Shown here: piece by piece, positions 1 through 9,410 of the stretch
Layout: every line of letters starts with the position of its first letter
Numbering within the stretch: position 1 is the first letter of the stretch
From: Algoriphagus sp. PAP.12
Lineage (GTDB): Bacteria > Bacteroidota > Bacteroidia > Cytophagales > Cyclobacteriaceae
DNA length: 64,000 bases
Direction of reading: 5' to 3'
NCBI RefSeq assembly: GCF_026652115.1
Contig: NZ_JAPPSQ010000016.1
Location: 49,745-113,744 of the forward strand
Program-made: the position numbers and the translations under genes
The notes under the pieces: generated by a model
The model's input: the letters and a program-made list of their open reading frames with translations, nothing else
Database searches by the model: none
Told to the model about the DNA's origin: nothing

Positions 1-1
1 T

Positions 2-784
2 GCCGCCGAATTTTATACTCAGGTTTTTCCTGATTCCAAGATTCTGGAAAGCAATGATATGACGAGCATTTGGTCATCTTATGGACAAACATTCATGTGT
101 TTGAACGGAGGCCCTATGTTTCAACCTAATCCGAGTATTTCATTTTACACATTACTTCCCAATGAACAGGAGATCAACAGAGTTTGGGAAAAGCTAAAAG
201 AAGATGGTGAAATCTTGATGGATTTGGGTGCTTATCCCTGGTCCAATCTTTACGGTTGGGTGAAAGATCGATTTGGAGTGAGTTGGCAATTGGATAATTT
301 TTGTCCAGAAGCAATTGAAGACCGTTTTGCTCCCGCTTTCATGTTGACAGGTGACAATTTTGGAAATGCTGAAGAAGCCATTCAATATTACACTTCAATA
401 TTCCCCGATTCTTCTGTTAAATTTATCTCCCGATATGGAGAGGAAGCTGGTAGCCAAAGAGGTAAAATCAACCATGCCCAATTTTTTCTAAATGGACAGC
501 TTTTTGTCATTATGGAGAGCAATATGGATCATCAATTCACCTTTTCTGAAGGCATTTCTATGGTCATTCCCTGCCAAAATCAAGAGGAAATAGACCATTA
601 TTGGCATTCTTTGACCCAAGAAGGTGATGAAAGCCAATGCGGTTGGTTGAAAGATAAATATGGGGTTTCATGGCAGGTAGTTCCCCAGAATCTAGGAAAA
701 TTAATCCAAGAAAAAGGGCAGCCTGTGATCGATGCTTTTTTAAAGATGAAAAAGTTTGACCTGAAGGTTCTGGAGAACTTATAA
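2..784 (+). CDS. PhnB-like VOC family protein, two-domain (5' partial)
   Basis: The reading frame is open from the left edge, so the N-terminus lies outside the window; the first ATG inside (position 59) is internal. Two tandem PhnB / 3-demethylubiquinone-methyltransferase-like glyoxalase-fold domains are visible. Each carries an F-Y-x-x-x-F-P-D-S segment near its start and ends with a W-L/V-K-D-K/R-[FY]-G-V-S-W-Q segment (GWVKDRFGVSWQ, GWLKDKYGVSWQ). Family members are soluble, often metal-independent VOC proteins, and most have no known substrate. The gene is followed by a hairpin and converges on the susD-like gene. The family call is secure; the function is unknown. Confidence 0.8.
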   Translation, partial: AAEFYTQVFPDSKILESNDMTSIWSSYGQTFMCLNGGPMFQPNPSISFYTLLPNEQEINRVWEKLKEDGEILMDLGAYPWSNLYGWVKDRFGVSWQLDNFCPEAIEDRFAPAFMLTGDNFGNAEEAIQYYTSIFPDSSVKFISRYGEEAGSQRGKINHAQFFLNGQLFVIMESNMDHQFTFSEGISMVIPCQNQEEIDHYWHSLTQEGDESQCGWLKDKYGVSWQVVPQNLGKLIQEKGQPVIDAFLKMKKFDLKVLENL

Positions 785-815
785 AAAAAGGTTCCAGGCA
801 AAACCCGGAACCTTT
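785..815 (-). terminator. Rho-independent terminator of the susD-like gene
   Basis: A 9-bp perfect stem (AAAGGTTCC at 787-795 and GGAACCTTT at 807-815) with an 11-nt loop. Read on the minus strand the stem is followed by a run of T, so it fits the end of the SusD transcript. It may also stop the plus-strand gene that converges here. Confidence 0.7.
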
Positions 816-837
816 CAAATCCAAAAACCAGCTACGT

Positions 838-2607
838 TTACTCTAGTGTCGGATTAAAAGTCCCACCCCAATTCATATTTTGCTCGATATTATTATTCTT
901 ATCGATAATGGATTGCTGGATAGGGAAGAAATAATATGTTTCAGGTAAGACACTTACTTGAACCCCAGAACGAGGCACCTGCAACAAAGAATACTTGAAA
1001 TTCTCTTCTACAAGACTATAGGTATTTGCCAATTCTCTCGCTTCGGAAAGTGGTTGCTCTTCTCCATCAGCTTCAATAGCAATCGCTTCTACACCATGTT
1101 TGGAGGTTCCATCCAGACGATCCAGCATTCTCAATCTTCTCAAGTCCCAGAAACGATGCCCTTCAAAGCTAAATTCGATGTTTCTTTCTGCTAAGATTGC
1201 TTCTCGAACTTCTTCTCTAGAACCAACAGACATTCCGAATAGTCCATCCTCACCAGGCATAATACCGGCTCTTTCGCGAATTTCTTTGAGGATGCTAATA
1301 GCTGCTGCTTGATCTCCGGTTTCATTGGCTGCTTCAGCGTAATTTAACATGACCTCTGCAAATCGCATCACCACATAGTCAACATCATACTGCTGAACTT
1401 CCGGCTGAGCTAGATTCAATAGACTGTTTTTCAAGATAAAGAACCCAGTATACCGATCCAGGTTGGTCGAATTGGTAGCAGCTTTTGGATTGATTCCAAA
1501 GTCATCCAATTCATGAGCAATACCTAAAGAGGTGTATTGTCTCTTACCTGCTTTACCAGAAACTTCATAAATTTTACCGTTCCAAACGATGGATTTCTCA
1601 AATCGAGGATCTCTATTTTCCCAATAGTTCTGCAGAAACTCTTCTTCAGTCATATAATACTCACTGCTTGGGTCATTGTACATTTTCCCATCTATCATTG
1701 GAAACTCCTGTACATATTCCCAAGTCGGACATGCAGAAGCTGGACCTCTACTTTCAGAACCCGGTCTGACACCATGATCCCATGCCGCAGTTTTGTTTGG
1801 ATAGGAATTGATCACTGAGAAAACGACTTCAGGATTTCTCTCTGATAGAGCGATATCACTGTAGTCATCCACTAATCCATATCCAAGTCCTTTCAATGAC
1901 TCATAGGCATCTTTATTTGCCTGATAAGCTTCTTGCCAATAAGCATTGTTCCAAGGATTGGAAGGATTGAATTGTGGAGAAGCTTTATACAGCAAAACTT
2001 TTGCTTTGAAAGCCTTCGCAAATGCGGCATCAATTCTACCATAGTCACCAGAAGCTGTTCCAATAGACTCTGGCAGCAATGCAATCGCTTGATCCAAATC
2101 TTCGATTAGAAAGTCAAAGCATTCTTCAGTAGTATTTCTTGCTACATACAAATCATCTTCATAGCGATCCTGAGGCTCTTTGATATAAGGCACACCTCCA
2201 TGGTAATTAATCATTCCAAAATAGGTGAATGCTCTCATGAACAAAGCTTGACCGGTGATGTTATCCTTCACCTCTTGCTCAAGTGAACCTGCATTCACAT
2301 CGATGAGTGCCTGGTTGATCAATCTGATTCTACTGTAATTCCAGTTCTTGTATTCACCATTGGAAATAGTGATTCGATCCGCGTACCAATAAATACCTGC
2401 AATTTGTTGACTGGTTCTATCTGCACCTGTATTCCAGTTTCCAAACATAGGATACAAGTTTGTCATATAGGCATTGGCAAGATTTGCATCATTCCAAACC
2501 AAATCTGGGCTATAATTATTGATATCATCAATATCCAATACATCAGTACATCTCACAAAAAGAAGCACCATCAAAAGGGGATATATATAGTTCTTCATCT
2601 TCTTCAT
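838..2607 (-). CDS. SusD/RagB family nutrient-binding outer-membrane lipoprotein
   Basis: Surface lipoprotein of the SusCD type, which captures glycans or peptides and hands them to the SusC channel. The start at 2607 is preferred over an upstream ATG inside susC. It gives a lipoprotein signal (M-K-K-M-K-N-Y then a hydrophobic stretch ending L-F-V-R-C) and leaves a gap of only 4 bases after the susC stop. About 589 residues, usual for SusD. The C-terminal half has the RagB/SusD region with E-x-R-x-x-E-F-x-F-E-G-H-R-F-W-D-L-R-R, a strong family hallmark. It is cotranscribed with the SusC gene. No glycosidase or protease lies beside it, so the substrate cannot be named. Confidence 0.93.
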   Translation of the reverse strand: MKKMKNYIYPLLMVLLFVRCTDVLDIDDINNYSPDLVWNDANLANAYMTNLYPMFGNWNTGADRTSQQIAGIYWYADRITISNGEYKNWNYSRIRLINQALIDVNAGSLEQEVKDNITGQALFMRAFTYFGMINYHGGVPYIKEPQDRYEDDLYVARNTTEECFDFLIEDLDQAIALLPESIGTASGDYGRIDAAFAKAFKAKVLLYKASPQFNPSNPWNNAYWQEAYQANKDAYESLKGLGYGLVDDYSDIALSERNPEVVFSVINSYPNKTAAWDHGVRPGSESRGPASACPTWEYVQEFPMIDGKMYNDPSSEYYMTEEEFLQNYWENRDPRFEKSIVWNGKIYEVSGKAGKRQYTSLGIAHELDDFGINPKAATNSTNLDRYTGFFILKNSLLNLAQPEVQQYDVDYVVMRFAEVMLNYAEAANETGDQAAAISILKEIRERAGIMPGEDGLFGMSVGSREEVREAILAERNIEFSFEGHRFWDLRRLRMLDRLDGTSKHGVEAIAIEADGEEQPLSEARELANTYSLVEENFKYSLLQVPRSGVQVSVLPETYYFFPIQQSIIDKNNNIEQNMNWGGTFNPTLE

Positions 2608-2611
2608 CACA

Positions 2612-5600
2612 TTAAAATTTAACATCCAAACCAAGTGTAAATGATCTCATCAGAGGAAAAGAATCGTAGTTCTTCTGCTCAGGATCGTGGAATTCCTTCA
2701 TATCGGAAATGGCGAACAAATTGGTGCCATTGAAGAAAAGTTTGGCACTGGACATATTGAGTTTAGAAAGAAGTCCTGCTGGTAATTTATAGCCGATATT
2801 GAGGTTTTTCAATCTAAGGTAAGCGCCATTTCTTATCCAAAAGGACGTGGAACCTGTACCTGACTCATACCAGTTTCTACCGATAGGTCTTGGATATTTT
2901 GCATCTGGATTTTCAGGTGTCCAAACATCATCAGCCCAAAGTGGATAGTAAGGACGAATCGCACCACCATGCTGACGCATCCCTGCACCTTCTTGATTAC
3001 TGATGATTCTATCATATACACCGACACCTTGGAAGTGAGCATCTACTGAGAAATTACTCCAATCCAAGTTGAAGCCAAAGCCATAGTTCAATCTAGGAGT
3101 AGCATTGGTAGAAAGTAACTGAAAGTCATTTCCATCGATTTTGCCATCAGGACCCGGAGAGTAACCATCTCCTCGGATATCCTCAAAATAGAGACCTCCC
3201 AAATATGGATCTCTACCGTACTGCTTGAATCCAGCCTCCAACAATTCATTCAATTGCTCCTGAGTTCTAACAATACCCAAAGCTCTTAATCCAAAAATCC
3301 TATTGCTTGGCTGCCCAATGATGGATTCATTTTCTCTGTTTCCACCTTCCAAATAGATTGGGTTTTGATCCAAAACATCCCATTGGTCTTTAGCCAAACC
3401 GATGTTTCCATAGACAGAGTAGTTAATCTTTCCGGCATTTGCCTGGTCTCTGTAAAGCAAAGAAAACTCTCCACCTCTCCAGGATCTTTCGGCATAATTT
3501 TCCGGTGCCAAAGATTGACCATAATTATCCGGAAGCGTTACAATTCGAGAACCTAGAATATCTACTTCTTTTTTGTAGAAAACATCCAAGGAACCGGAAA
3601 GCTTGGTATTCATCAATTCGAAATCCAATCCGGCATTGTATGTGGTAGAAGTAGCCCAGGTCAAATTAGGATTTGGAGTTGAACCTGGCGCAATTCCACT
3701 ATATAGGTCATCCCCGAAAATATAATTACCGCTATTTCTGTAAGTGTAAACATAAGAGAACGGAGAAATTCGATTGTTATTTACATCCAAGTCATTACCC
3801 GTAGTCCCGTATGAAGCTCTGATTTTCAAATCATCCAACCAGCTTGACGTACCAGACATAAAGTCTTCATCTCCTATTCTCCATGCTGCCGAAACAGAAG
3901 GGAAAAAGCCCCAACGGCTTTCTTTAGGGAATAAGGTATTTCCATCATATCGGAATGAAAACTCTGCGATATACTTTTCATTGAAGTTGTAATTGGCACG
4001 ACCGATCAAAGATCTTCTCGCTCCAATGGATTCATAACCTCTCCCGTATCTTCTTTCCGCATCCTGAGAGTAAACAAAGTCCTGATCATAGTTTGTCAAA
4101 GGATCCTCAGCTTTTGCAAAGGCTCCATAAAGACCGCTTTGAGCCTCTTCATACACAACCATGGCATTAATTCCATGCTTGTCAAAAGTTCTATTGTAAT
4201 TTAAAAACCAGTCGAACTGATAGCTCCAGGCCGTTTGCAATTCATAGCTTAGAAACTCCTGATTCTGGCTAAAACTGAAAATATTGGTTCGATTTGGATC
4301 AGGAGCTGCCGGCAAAAATCTGTTCCCATCAGGATCAGCCTGAATAAAGACATAATTCTTTTGATAGGTCAAGTACTTCTTTCTCATGTAATCTTTTGCC
4401 AGGTAATTACCTGTCACTTTTGTAGAAAGTCCCTCTACCAAGTCACTCAGGTCAAAATTCAATCCCAAGATTGTATTCACTTGTCTCTTTCGGGTTTTGA
4501 TATAGCGATCACCAACGATCTGATCAATCACACTCCATGCTTGCCAGCTACCCATAGGTGTCTGAACCGGATAATCCGTTACATAATCAGCGGGAGTACC
4601 ATCTGCTTCCAAATAATAAGGGTAAACTTTAGGCCAGTTGAAACTCACACGATACAAATCGGAGACATCGTAATCATCATCCCCTGAGAATGGCCAGTAG
4701 AAACGATCATGGTTCTGTTGAGTAGCAGAAACATTCAAATCAATCGTGATTCGATTGGTGATTTTTGCCGAAACGTTAGTTCTTAAATTAAACTTTCCAT
4801 GATCCACAGATTTATAGGATCCTTTTTCACCCAAATAACTCAATAAAGAGTAATAGGTCACTTGATCATTTCCACCCGTTACACTCAAAGCATAATTCTG
4901 ATTGAAAGGATTCTGCCAGATGAAATCATTTACGTTATAACTTCTGTTTGCAAAATATTCGAATTCTTCAGGGCCATTCGGAGGAGTTGTTCCCAAATAT
5001 TCAGCAACTCTATTTTGGTAAATCAACTCATCTGTCGCAGTGGTTTTATCTGAAAGCAATTCCTGAGTCGGTCTCATGGTAGTAAATGTTGAAAGCAGAT
5101 TGACCGTCATTTTTTGCTTTTCACCTGTTTTGGTTGTCACCAAAACAACCCCATTACCAGCTCGGGAACCATAAATTGACGCAGAGGCTGCATCTTTCAA
5201 AAAGGATATTTGATCTACCTCATTGGCATTCAAAGCATCAAAGGCCTCTTTGTCTCTTACGATCCCATCGATGACATATAGCGGATCCCCAAAGCTTCCT
5301 CGAATCCGGATTGAGGATGAAGAACCTGAAAGTCCAGAGGTGCCCGTTACATTTACACCTGGTGCCCTACCTGCCAAGGTATTGGATAGATTGGTCGTCG
5401 GAATTTCATTGATCTCTTCAGAATTCACTGGAGTAATCGCCCCGGTCAAATTGACTTTTTTCTGAGTACCATACCCAACGATGACGATTTCATCCAATGA
5501 CTTGGTGTCCTCACCCATGGAAATATTGATCTCACTTCTATTTCCTACCTCTACTGTCTGGCTTTCATAACCAATAAAGGAAAATACCAAAGTGGCATTT

Positions 5601-6124
5601 TCTTCTACGGAGATGGTGTATTTTCCATCTACATCAGTTACAGTTCCTTTGGTAGTTCCAGAAACCGTGATCGTAACCCCAGGCATGGGTTCCTGATTTT
5701 CATCCAATACGGTTCCTGTCACGGTAACTTCCGCTTGCCAATTTTCAGACTTTGTTTCAACAGACTTGACTCCAACATGGATCAAATTGTTGACCTGTCT
5801 GAACTTTAAATTTGTGCTTCTAGAAATATCTTCAAGAAGGCGTTCAATCGAAATCCGGTTGAGGTTTTCGGAGGCTTGTAAAACCTGTCCTTTTACATCG
5901 GAGCTTCTATACGAAAAATCAAAATCAGTCTCTTTTTCAACCTTCTTAAAAAGATCAATTACCTGAAGACTACCCTTGTTGATCGAAATAAAAGTCTCAT
6001 CCAATTTGGATTGAGCCTTCCCCGTCTCGGCTAACATAGTGCTATAGAAAAAGCACTGAAGAATCATACCGAACAAGGTGTATTTTCCCATTGTTACAAC
6101 TTTTTTCAGTAACTTTGTGTTCAT
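2612..6124 (-). CDS. SusC/RagA TonB-linked outer-membrane transporter with STN signalling domain
   Basis: TonB-dependent outer-membrane channel that works with the SusD lipoprotein. Domains in order: signal peptide (start M-N-T-K-L-L at 6124 preferred over an ATG 14 codons upstream); an STN domain at about residues 40-115 (F-D-F-S-Y-R-S-S...); a carboxypeptidase-D-like beta-sandwich at about 130-210 (V-T-G-T-V-L-D-E-N); a TonB-box-like segment D-E-I-V-I-V-G-Y-G-T; a plug; and a long beta-barrel ending in an aromatic-rich strand (L-D-V-K-F). In this family the STN domain touches a FecR-type anti-sigma factor in the periplasm, and fecR lies directly upstream on the same strand. Uptake and gene expression are therefore probably coupled. 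Substrate unknown. Confidence 0.93.
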   Translation of the reverse strand: MNTKLLKKVVTMGKYTLFGMILQCFFYSTMLAETGKAQSKLDETFISINKGSLQVIDLFKKVEKETDFDFSYRSSDVKGQVLQASENLNRISIERLLEDISRSTNLKFRQVNNLIHVGVKSVETKSENWQAEVTVTGTVLDENQEPMPGVTITVSGTTKGTVTDVDGKYTISVEENATLVFSFIGYESQTVEVGNRSEINISMGEDTKSLDEIVIVGYGTQKKVNLTGAITPVNSEEINEIPTTNLSNTLAGRAPGVNVTGTSGLSGSSSSIRIRGSFGDPLYVIDGIVRDKEAFDALNANEVDQISFLKDAASASIYGSRAGNGVVLVTTKTGEKQKMTVNLLSTFTTMRPTQELLSDKTTATDELIYQNRVAEYLGTTPPNGPEEFEYFANRSYNVNDFIWQNPFNQNYALSVTGGNDQVTYYSLLSYLGEKGSYKSVDHGKFNLRTNVSAKITNRITIDLNVSATQQNHDRFYWPFSGDDDYDVSDLYRVSFNWPKVYPYYLEADGTPADYVTDYPVQTPMGSWQAWSVIDQIVGDRYIKTRKRQVNTILGLNFDLSDLVEGLSTKVTGNYLAKDYMRKKYLTYQKNYVFIQADPDGNRFLPAAPDPNRTNIFSFSQNQEFLSYELQTAWSYQFDWFLNYNRTFDKHGINAMVVYEEAQSGLYGAFAKAEDPLTNYDQDFVYSQDAERRYGRGYESIGARRSLIGRANYNFNEKYIAEFSFRYDGNTLFPKESRWGFFPSVSAAWRIGDEDFMSGTSSWLDDLKIRASYGTTGNDLDVNNNRISPFSYVYTYRNSGNYIFGDDLYSGIAPGSTPNPNLTWATSTTYNAGLDFELMNTKLSGSLDVFYKKEVDILGSRIVTLPDNYGQSLAPENYAERSWRGGEFSLLYRDQANAGKINYSVYGNIGLAKDQWDVLDQNPIYLEGGNRENESIIGQPSNRIFGLRALGIVRTQEQLNELLEAGFKQYGRDPYLGGLYFEDIRGDGYSPGPDGKIDGNDFQLLSTNATPRLNYGFGFNLDWSNFSVDAHFQGVGVYDRIISNQEGAGMRQHGGAIRPYYPLWADDVWTPENPDAKYPRPIGRNWYESGTGSTSFWIRNGAYLRLKNLNIGYKLPAGLLSKLNMSSAKLFFNGTNLFAISDMKEFHDPEQKNYDSFPLMRSFTLGLDVKF

Positions 6125-6255
6125 AATAATGCTGTTTATGGATAATATTTTATTGTCTGTAATCATTTAGATCATTGGTCATTGCTGCACGGCCAAATCC
6201 AGCTTTGATCGATGATCTTTTTGCTTTCAAGTCATTTTTTCATTTTTCATAGGCT

Positions 6256-7302
6256 TTAGTTTTTAAGGATGGCAATTCGGTTTTTTTCTATTTTATAATT
6301 GAAATCATAAATGAAAGAAAGCCCAATAAGGACCTCCTCAAGTGTCTGGTTTTCAAATTTTCCAGAATAATCTTTTTCGGCGTTAAAGTTTTTTGGAATT
6401 GAAAATTCAACCCCATACCAAGTTTCTAGGCGTGAAATAATCTCTTGAAAAGTGGCATTTTTGAAACTGATCACATTGTCTTTCCAGGCAAAGACATCAT
6501 CATAATCAATCCTCTTTTTCAGCATTGACTTATTCTTAAAATCAAAAGACGCTGCGTCCATTGGTTCCAAATCAACTTTCCTGACATCAAAACCAGTTGC
6601 GGCATCTTGAATGGAAACTTGAACTTTACCTGTCAATACAGCCACCAAACCAGCGGGATTCCCTTCTATTTCTTTTACTGTAAATGAGGTCCCCAGCACT
6701 CTGGTTTGAAGGCTTTTTGTATGGACTATGAATGGTCGGTTTGGATCAGGTTTTACATCAAAAAATGCCTCCCCTTCCAAAAACACTTCTCTTTGGTCAG
6801 AGGAAAATTTCTCAGGGAATCGAATAGAGCTTTCAGTATTCAAGTGAACTTCGCTCCCATCTCCCAATTTTATCTTTAGCTTTTGTCCTTTTGATACAGA
6901 TCTTTCAATAAAATTAACTGCTTGAGAAACTTGCTTATCCTCTACCTTATTCTCAAAAACATTCATTTTGGAGGAAAAGAACCATAGAGCGCAAAAAGTA
7001 AAACAGGCAGCGATAGCAATTTTCAACCCGGAATTTCTTCCTCTTTTAGAAATTTTAGCAATGTCATCTACCTTCCTAGAATCATTTTCCTCTGCAAGAT
7101 TAGGGAGATTGATTTTCTCAAAAACACTTTCCTTTATTCTTTCACTTGTATGTTCGTCCAGATCAATTTCATCCTGAAAATCCTCCATTAACTGCTCCAT
7201 TTCCTTTTGACCTTCAGGGCTATTAATCCAAATCAAAATCTGATGGACTTCGTCTGGATTTGCCTTCCCACTAAAGAATTTTTTCAGGATATCAGAATTC
7301 AT
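6256..7302 (-). CDS. FecR-family anti-sigma factor
   Basis: Inner-membrane anti-sigma regulator of 348 residues. The cytoplasmic N-terminus has the usual helical segment (K-F-F-S-G-K-A-N-P-D-E). A single membrane span lies near residues 93-110 (G-L-K-I-A-I-A-A-C-F-T-F). The periplasmic FecR domain follows (G-S-E-V-H-L-N-T-E-S-S, E-G-E-A-F-F-D-V, V-L-G-T-S-F-T-V), then the Bacteroidota DUF4974-type C-terminus (F-x-N-x-T-L-E-E-V-L). It sits between the SusC gene and the divergent sigma factor and probably passes the SusC-STN signal to that sigma factor. The split orientation from the sigma gene is unusual, since the two are commonly co-directional. Confidence 0.92.
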   Translation of the reverse strand: MNSDILKKFFSGKANPDEVHQILIWINSPEGQKEMEQLMEDFQDEIDLDEHTSERIKESVFEKINLPNLAEENDSRKVDDIAKISKRGRNSGLKIAIAACFTFCALWFFSSKMNVFENKVEDKQVSQAVNFIERSVSKGQKLKIKLGDGSEVHLNTESSIRFPEKFSSDQREVFLEGEAFFDVKPDPNRPFIVHTKSLQTRVLGTSFTVKEIEGNPAGLVAVLTGKVQVSIQDAATGFDVRKVDLEPMDAASFDFKNKSMLKKRIDYDDVFAWKDNVISFKNATFQEIISRLETWYGVEFSIPKNFNAEKDYSGKFENQTLEEVLIGLSFIYDFNYKIEKNRIAILKN

Positions 7303-7452
7303 TTCTTGTGCTTTTAATAATAGATACTGAAAAAGGCTCCATTCCCCCCAAGCACTTTTAAAAAAAAAATGATTTTTTTCTGCAATTATATTTTTAACCT
7401 ATAATTAACTTGAATCTTTATAGCTTTTATAAAATTTTATACTATCTTGGTT

Positions 7453-7460
7453 TAATTTTG
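7453..7460 (+). promoter_or_regulatory. Candidate -7 element (TAATTTTG) upstream of the sigma factor gene
   Basis: Matches the Bacteroidota -7 consensus TAnnTTTG and lies 43 bases before the sigma-factor ATG. I see no convincing -33 partner, so this is a weak call. Confidence 0.3.
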
Positions 7461-7503
7461 TAAAATATTTTGTCGATATAATTAGAAAAAGTCCTCCTCT
7501 CGA

Positions 7504-8094
7504 ATGAACTGTTTAGGACCAGAAATAGCTCAAAATCTTCAGAACGGGTGTCAAAAGGCATTCGAAGAGGTGTATACCCAATACCATAAAAAGATTTTTG
7601 GTTTTTGCATCAAGTATGGTCTCAATGCATCAGAAGCTGAAGAAATTACTCAGGTTGTTTTTATTAAAGTCTGGGAAAATCGAAGTAAAATCAATCCGGA
7701 AAAGCAACTTTACTCCTATATCCTGACAATCAGTAAAAATATCATCATAGATAGCTTCAAAGCGAAAATCAAATATCAGGCAGCCAAAGAATATCAAATG
7801 AATTTCATGAAGCCTGTGAATAATGTGGAGCAAAACATGAACCTATCCGAGCTCCAAAGTACTGTGGAGGAGGCTTTGACAAAACTTCCCGAAAGGAGAA
7901 GAGAGGTTTTTGAACTATCAAGAATTCATGGACTTTCCAATAAAGAAATAGCAAGTCAGCTAGGTATTACAACTAAGACCGTTGAAAATCATTTGAATTT
8001 GGCTCTCCAGGATTTTAAGGAGGTATTTAAAGAAGGAAAAGTGGGAATAGGTCTTTCTGTGATCCTTTTCTTGTGCCAAACTCCAATCCTTTAA
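7504..8094 (+). CDS. ECF RNA polymerase sigma factor, Bacteroidota FecI-like family
   Basis: Sigma-70 family ECF factor of 196 residues. Region 2 is at about residues 22-90 (A-F-E-E-V-Y-T-Q-Y-H-K-K-I-F, then A-E-E-I-T-Q-x-V-F-I-K-V-W-E-N-R). Region 4 is at about 130-180 (L-P-E-R-R-R-E-V-F-E-L-S, then N-K-E-I-A-S-Q-L-G-I-T-T-K-T-V-E-N-H). It is transcribed away from the fecR-susC-susD unit and very likely drives that unit when released by FecR. A hydrophobic tail (V-G-I-G-L-S-V-I-L-F-L) closes the protein, as in many Bacteroidota members. The call is secure; the regulon is inferred from position. Confidence 0.92.
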   Translation: MNCLGPEIAQNLQNGCQKAFEEVYTQYHKKIFGFCIKYGLNASEAEEITQVVFIKVWENRSKINPEKQLYSYILTISKNIIIDSFKAKIKYQAAKEYQMNFMKPVNNVEQNMNLSELQSTVEEALTKLPERRREVFELSRIHGLSNKEIASQLGITTKTVENHLNLALQDFKEVFKEGKVGIGLSVILFLCQTPIL

Positions 8095-8110
8095 ATCAGT
8101 TATAAAAAAT

Positions 8111-8147
8111 AAACCCTCCTTTTCTAATAGTCTGAAAAGGAGGGTTT
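8111..8147. terminator. Bidirectional terminator between the sigma factor and the aldo/keto reductase
   Basis: A perfect 13-bp stem (AAACCCTCCTTTT at 8111-8123 and AAAAGGAGGGTTT at 8135-8147) around an 11-nt loop, A-rich on the left and T-rich on the right. It serves both converging genes. Confidence 0.85.
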
Positions 8148-8152
8148 TCATA

Positions 8153-9100
8153 TTATGCACTTACGCAATCCAATAATTCCAAATCCACTGGATCTAATTT
8201 GACCTTGGTAGCTTCGACTAAAGTTTCCAATTGATAAATACTGGTAGCACTGGCAATAGGCGCTCCAATATTAGGCTGTGCCATCAGCCAGGCCAAAGCA
8301 ACCGAAGCCACCTTGCACTCATGTTTTTCAGCAATTTTATCCATCGCTTTAATTACTTGAGCTCCTTTTTCATTCAAATATTTCTTTGCCCCTTCCCCTC
8401 TAACACTTTTCCCCAAATCCTTTTCACCTCTATATTTACCAGTCAAAAATCCCGCAGCCAAAGCCCAATATGGGAAAACCGAAAGGTCATATTTTTTAAC
8501 TATTGGTAAATAGGTAGACTCATAGGATTGACGCTCCATCAAATTATAATGAGGCTGTAAGGCCACATAGTTAGGAAGGTTATTTTTTTCAGATACTTCA
8601 AAGGACTCCTGGAGTCTTTCAGGTGAAAGATTAGACGCTGCGACATATTTTACTTTTCCTGCCTTGATCAATTCATCATAGGTGGAAAGAGTCTCTTCGA
8701 CAGGAGTAACTCCATCATCAAAATGCGAATAATAAAGGTCAATTCTATCAGTTTGCAATCTGCTCAGTGATTCATCGACCGACTTAAGAATATGCTTTCT
8801 GCTAATATCATATCCATGTTCTTCAGTTTGTGAACCAACCTTTGTTGCGACCACAATTTGATCTCGATTTCCCCTTTCTTTCATCCATTTCCCTATGATC
8901 GTTTCCGATGTACCTCCTGTACCATTGACCCACCAAGGATAGGTATCTGCAGTATCTAAAAAGTTAAATCCTGCCTCTACAAAGGCATCCAGAATTTGAA
9001 AGGACTCTTTTTCATCTAAAGTCCATCCAAAAACATTCCCTCCCAAATTGATCCTGCCGACTTTCAAGTCTGTGTGGGAGATCGTTACTAACTCACTCAT
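8153..9100 (-). CDS. Aldo/keto reductase
   Basis: Soluble NADPH-dependent oxidoreductase of the AKR superfamily, 315 residues, which is the normal length. The catalytic tetrad can be read as Asp49, Tyr54 (L-D-T-A-D-T-Y), Lys87 (V-V-A-T-K-V-G-S) and His126 (Y-Y-S-H-F-D-D). The C-terminal cofactor region (I-G-A-P-I-A-S-A-T-S) has the usual I-x-G-x-x-S-x-x-x form in a relaxed version. The aromatic W-W after the Tyr resembles YajO/Tas-like members. It stands alone between two intergenic regions, so the substrate cannot be inferred. Confidence 0.92.
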   Translation of the reverse strand: MSELVTISHTDLKVGRINLGGNVFGWTLDEKESFQILDAFVEAGFNFLDTADTYPWWVNGTGGTSETIIGKWMKERGNRDQIVVATKVGSQTEEHGYDISRKHILKSVDESLSRLQTDRIDLYYSHFDDGVTPVEETLSTYDELIKAGKVKYVAASNLSPERLQESFEVSEKNNLPNYVALQPHYNLMERQSYESTYLPIVKKYDLSVFPYWALAAGFLTGKYRGEKDLGKSVRGEGAKKYLNEKGAQVIKAMDKIAEKHECKVASVALAWLMAQPNIGAPIASATSIYQLETLVEATKVKLDPVDLELLDCVSA

Positions 9101-9410
9101 TTTACGTTGGTTTTTGTTTGGTTATGATTAAATCTTAATTGGAAAATTGCCTCCATAAAGACAATTAAAAAACAGACTGCTCCTTTATTTGATTCCTAGA
9201 AAAAGGATATAATCAAGCGAATTATCTAAACGATTTATTCTCTATTTAAAAGGGAGAAATGCCCCATCAATGGATCCGATTCAAAAAACCGGGTGAGACC
9301 CAAACCTTTCCCAGCACCGTGTGTAATAGTCTCCCATCCCTTGCTGCTTTCATTTAACTAAGATTTTGGACAACAAAGGATTTACACCCTCTTTCTCCTT
9401 TTACAGGTTA
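9101..9410. other. Intergenic region, nothing supported
   Basis: About 310 bases between the aldo/keto reductase and the broken ATPase gene. I find no open frame of note. A small GGGT/ACCC hairpin near 9290-9305 runs into a T tract on the minus strand and might be a weak terminator. The left boundary of the accessory islet probably lies here, but no direct repeat marks it by eye. Confidence 0.4.

Noticed and set aside
9287..9345. Possible small RNA (SRP-like or tRNA-like) in the gap after the AKR
   Set aside because: No conserved SRP core or cloverleaf can be drawn; only a weak hairpin.
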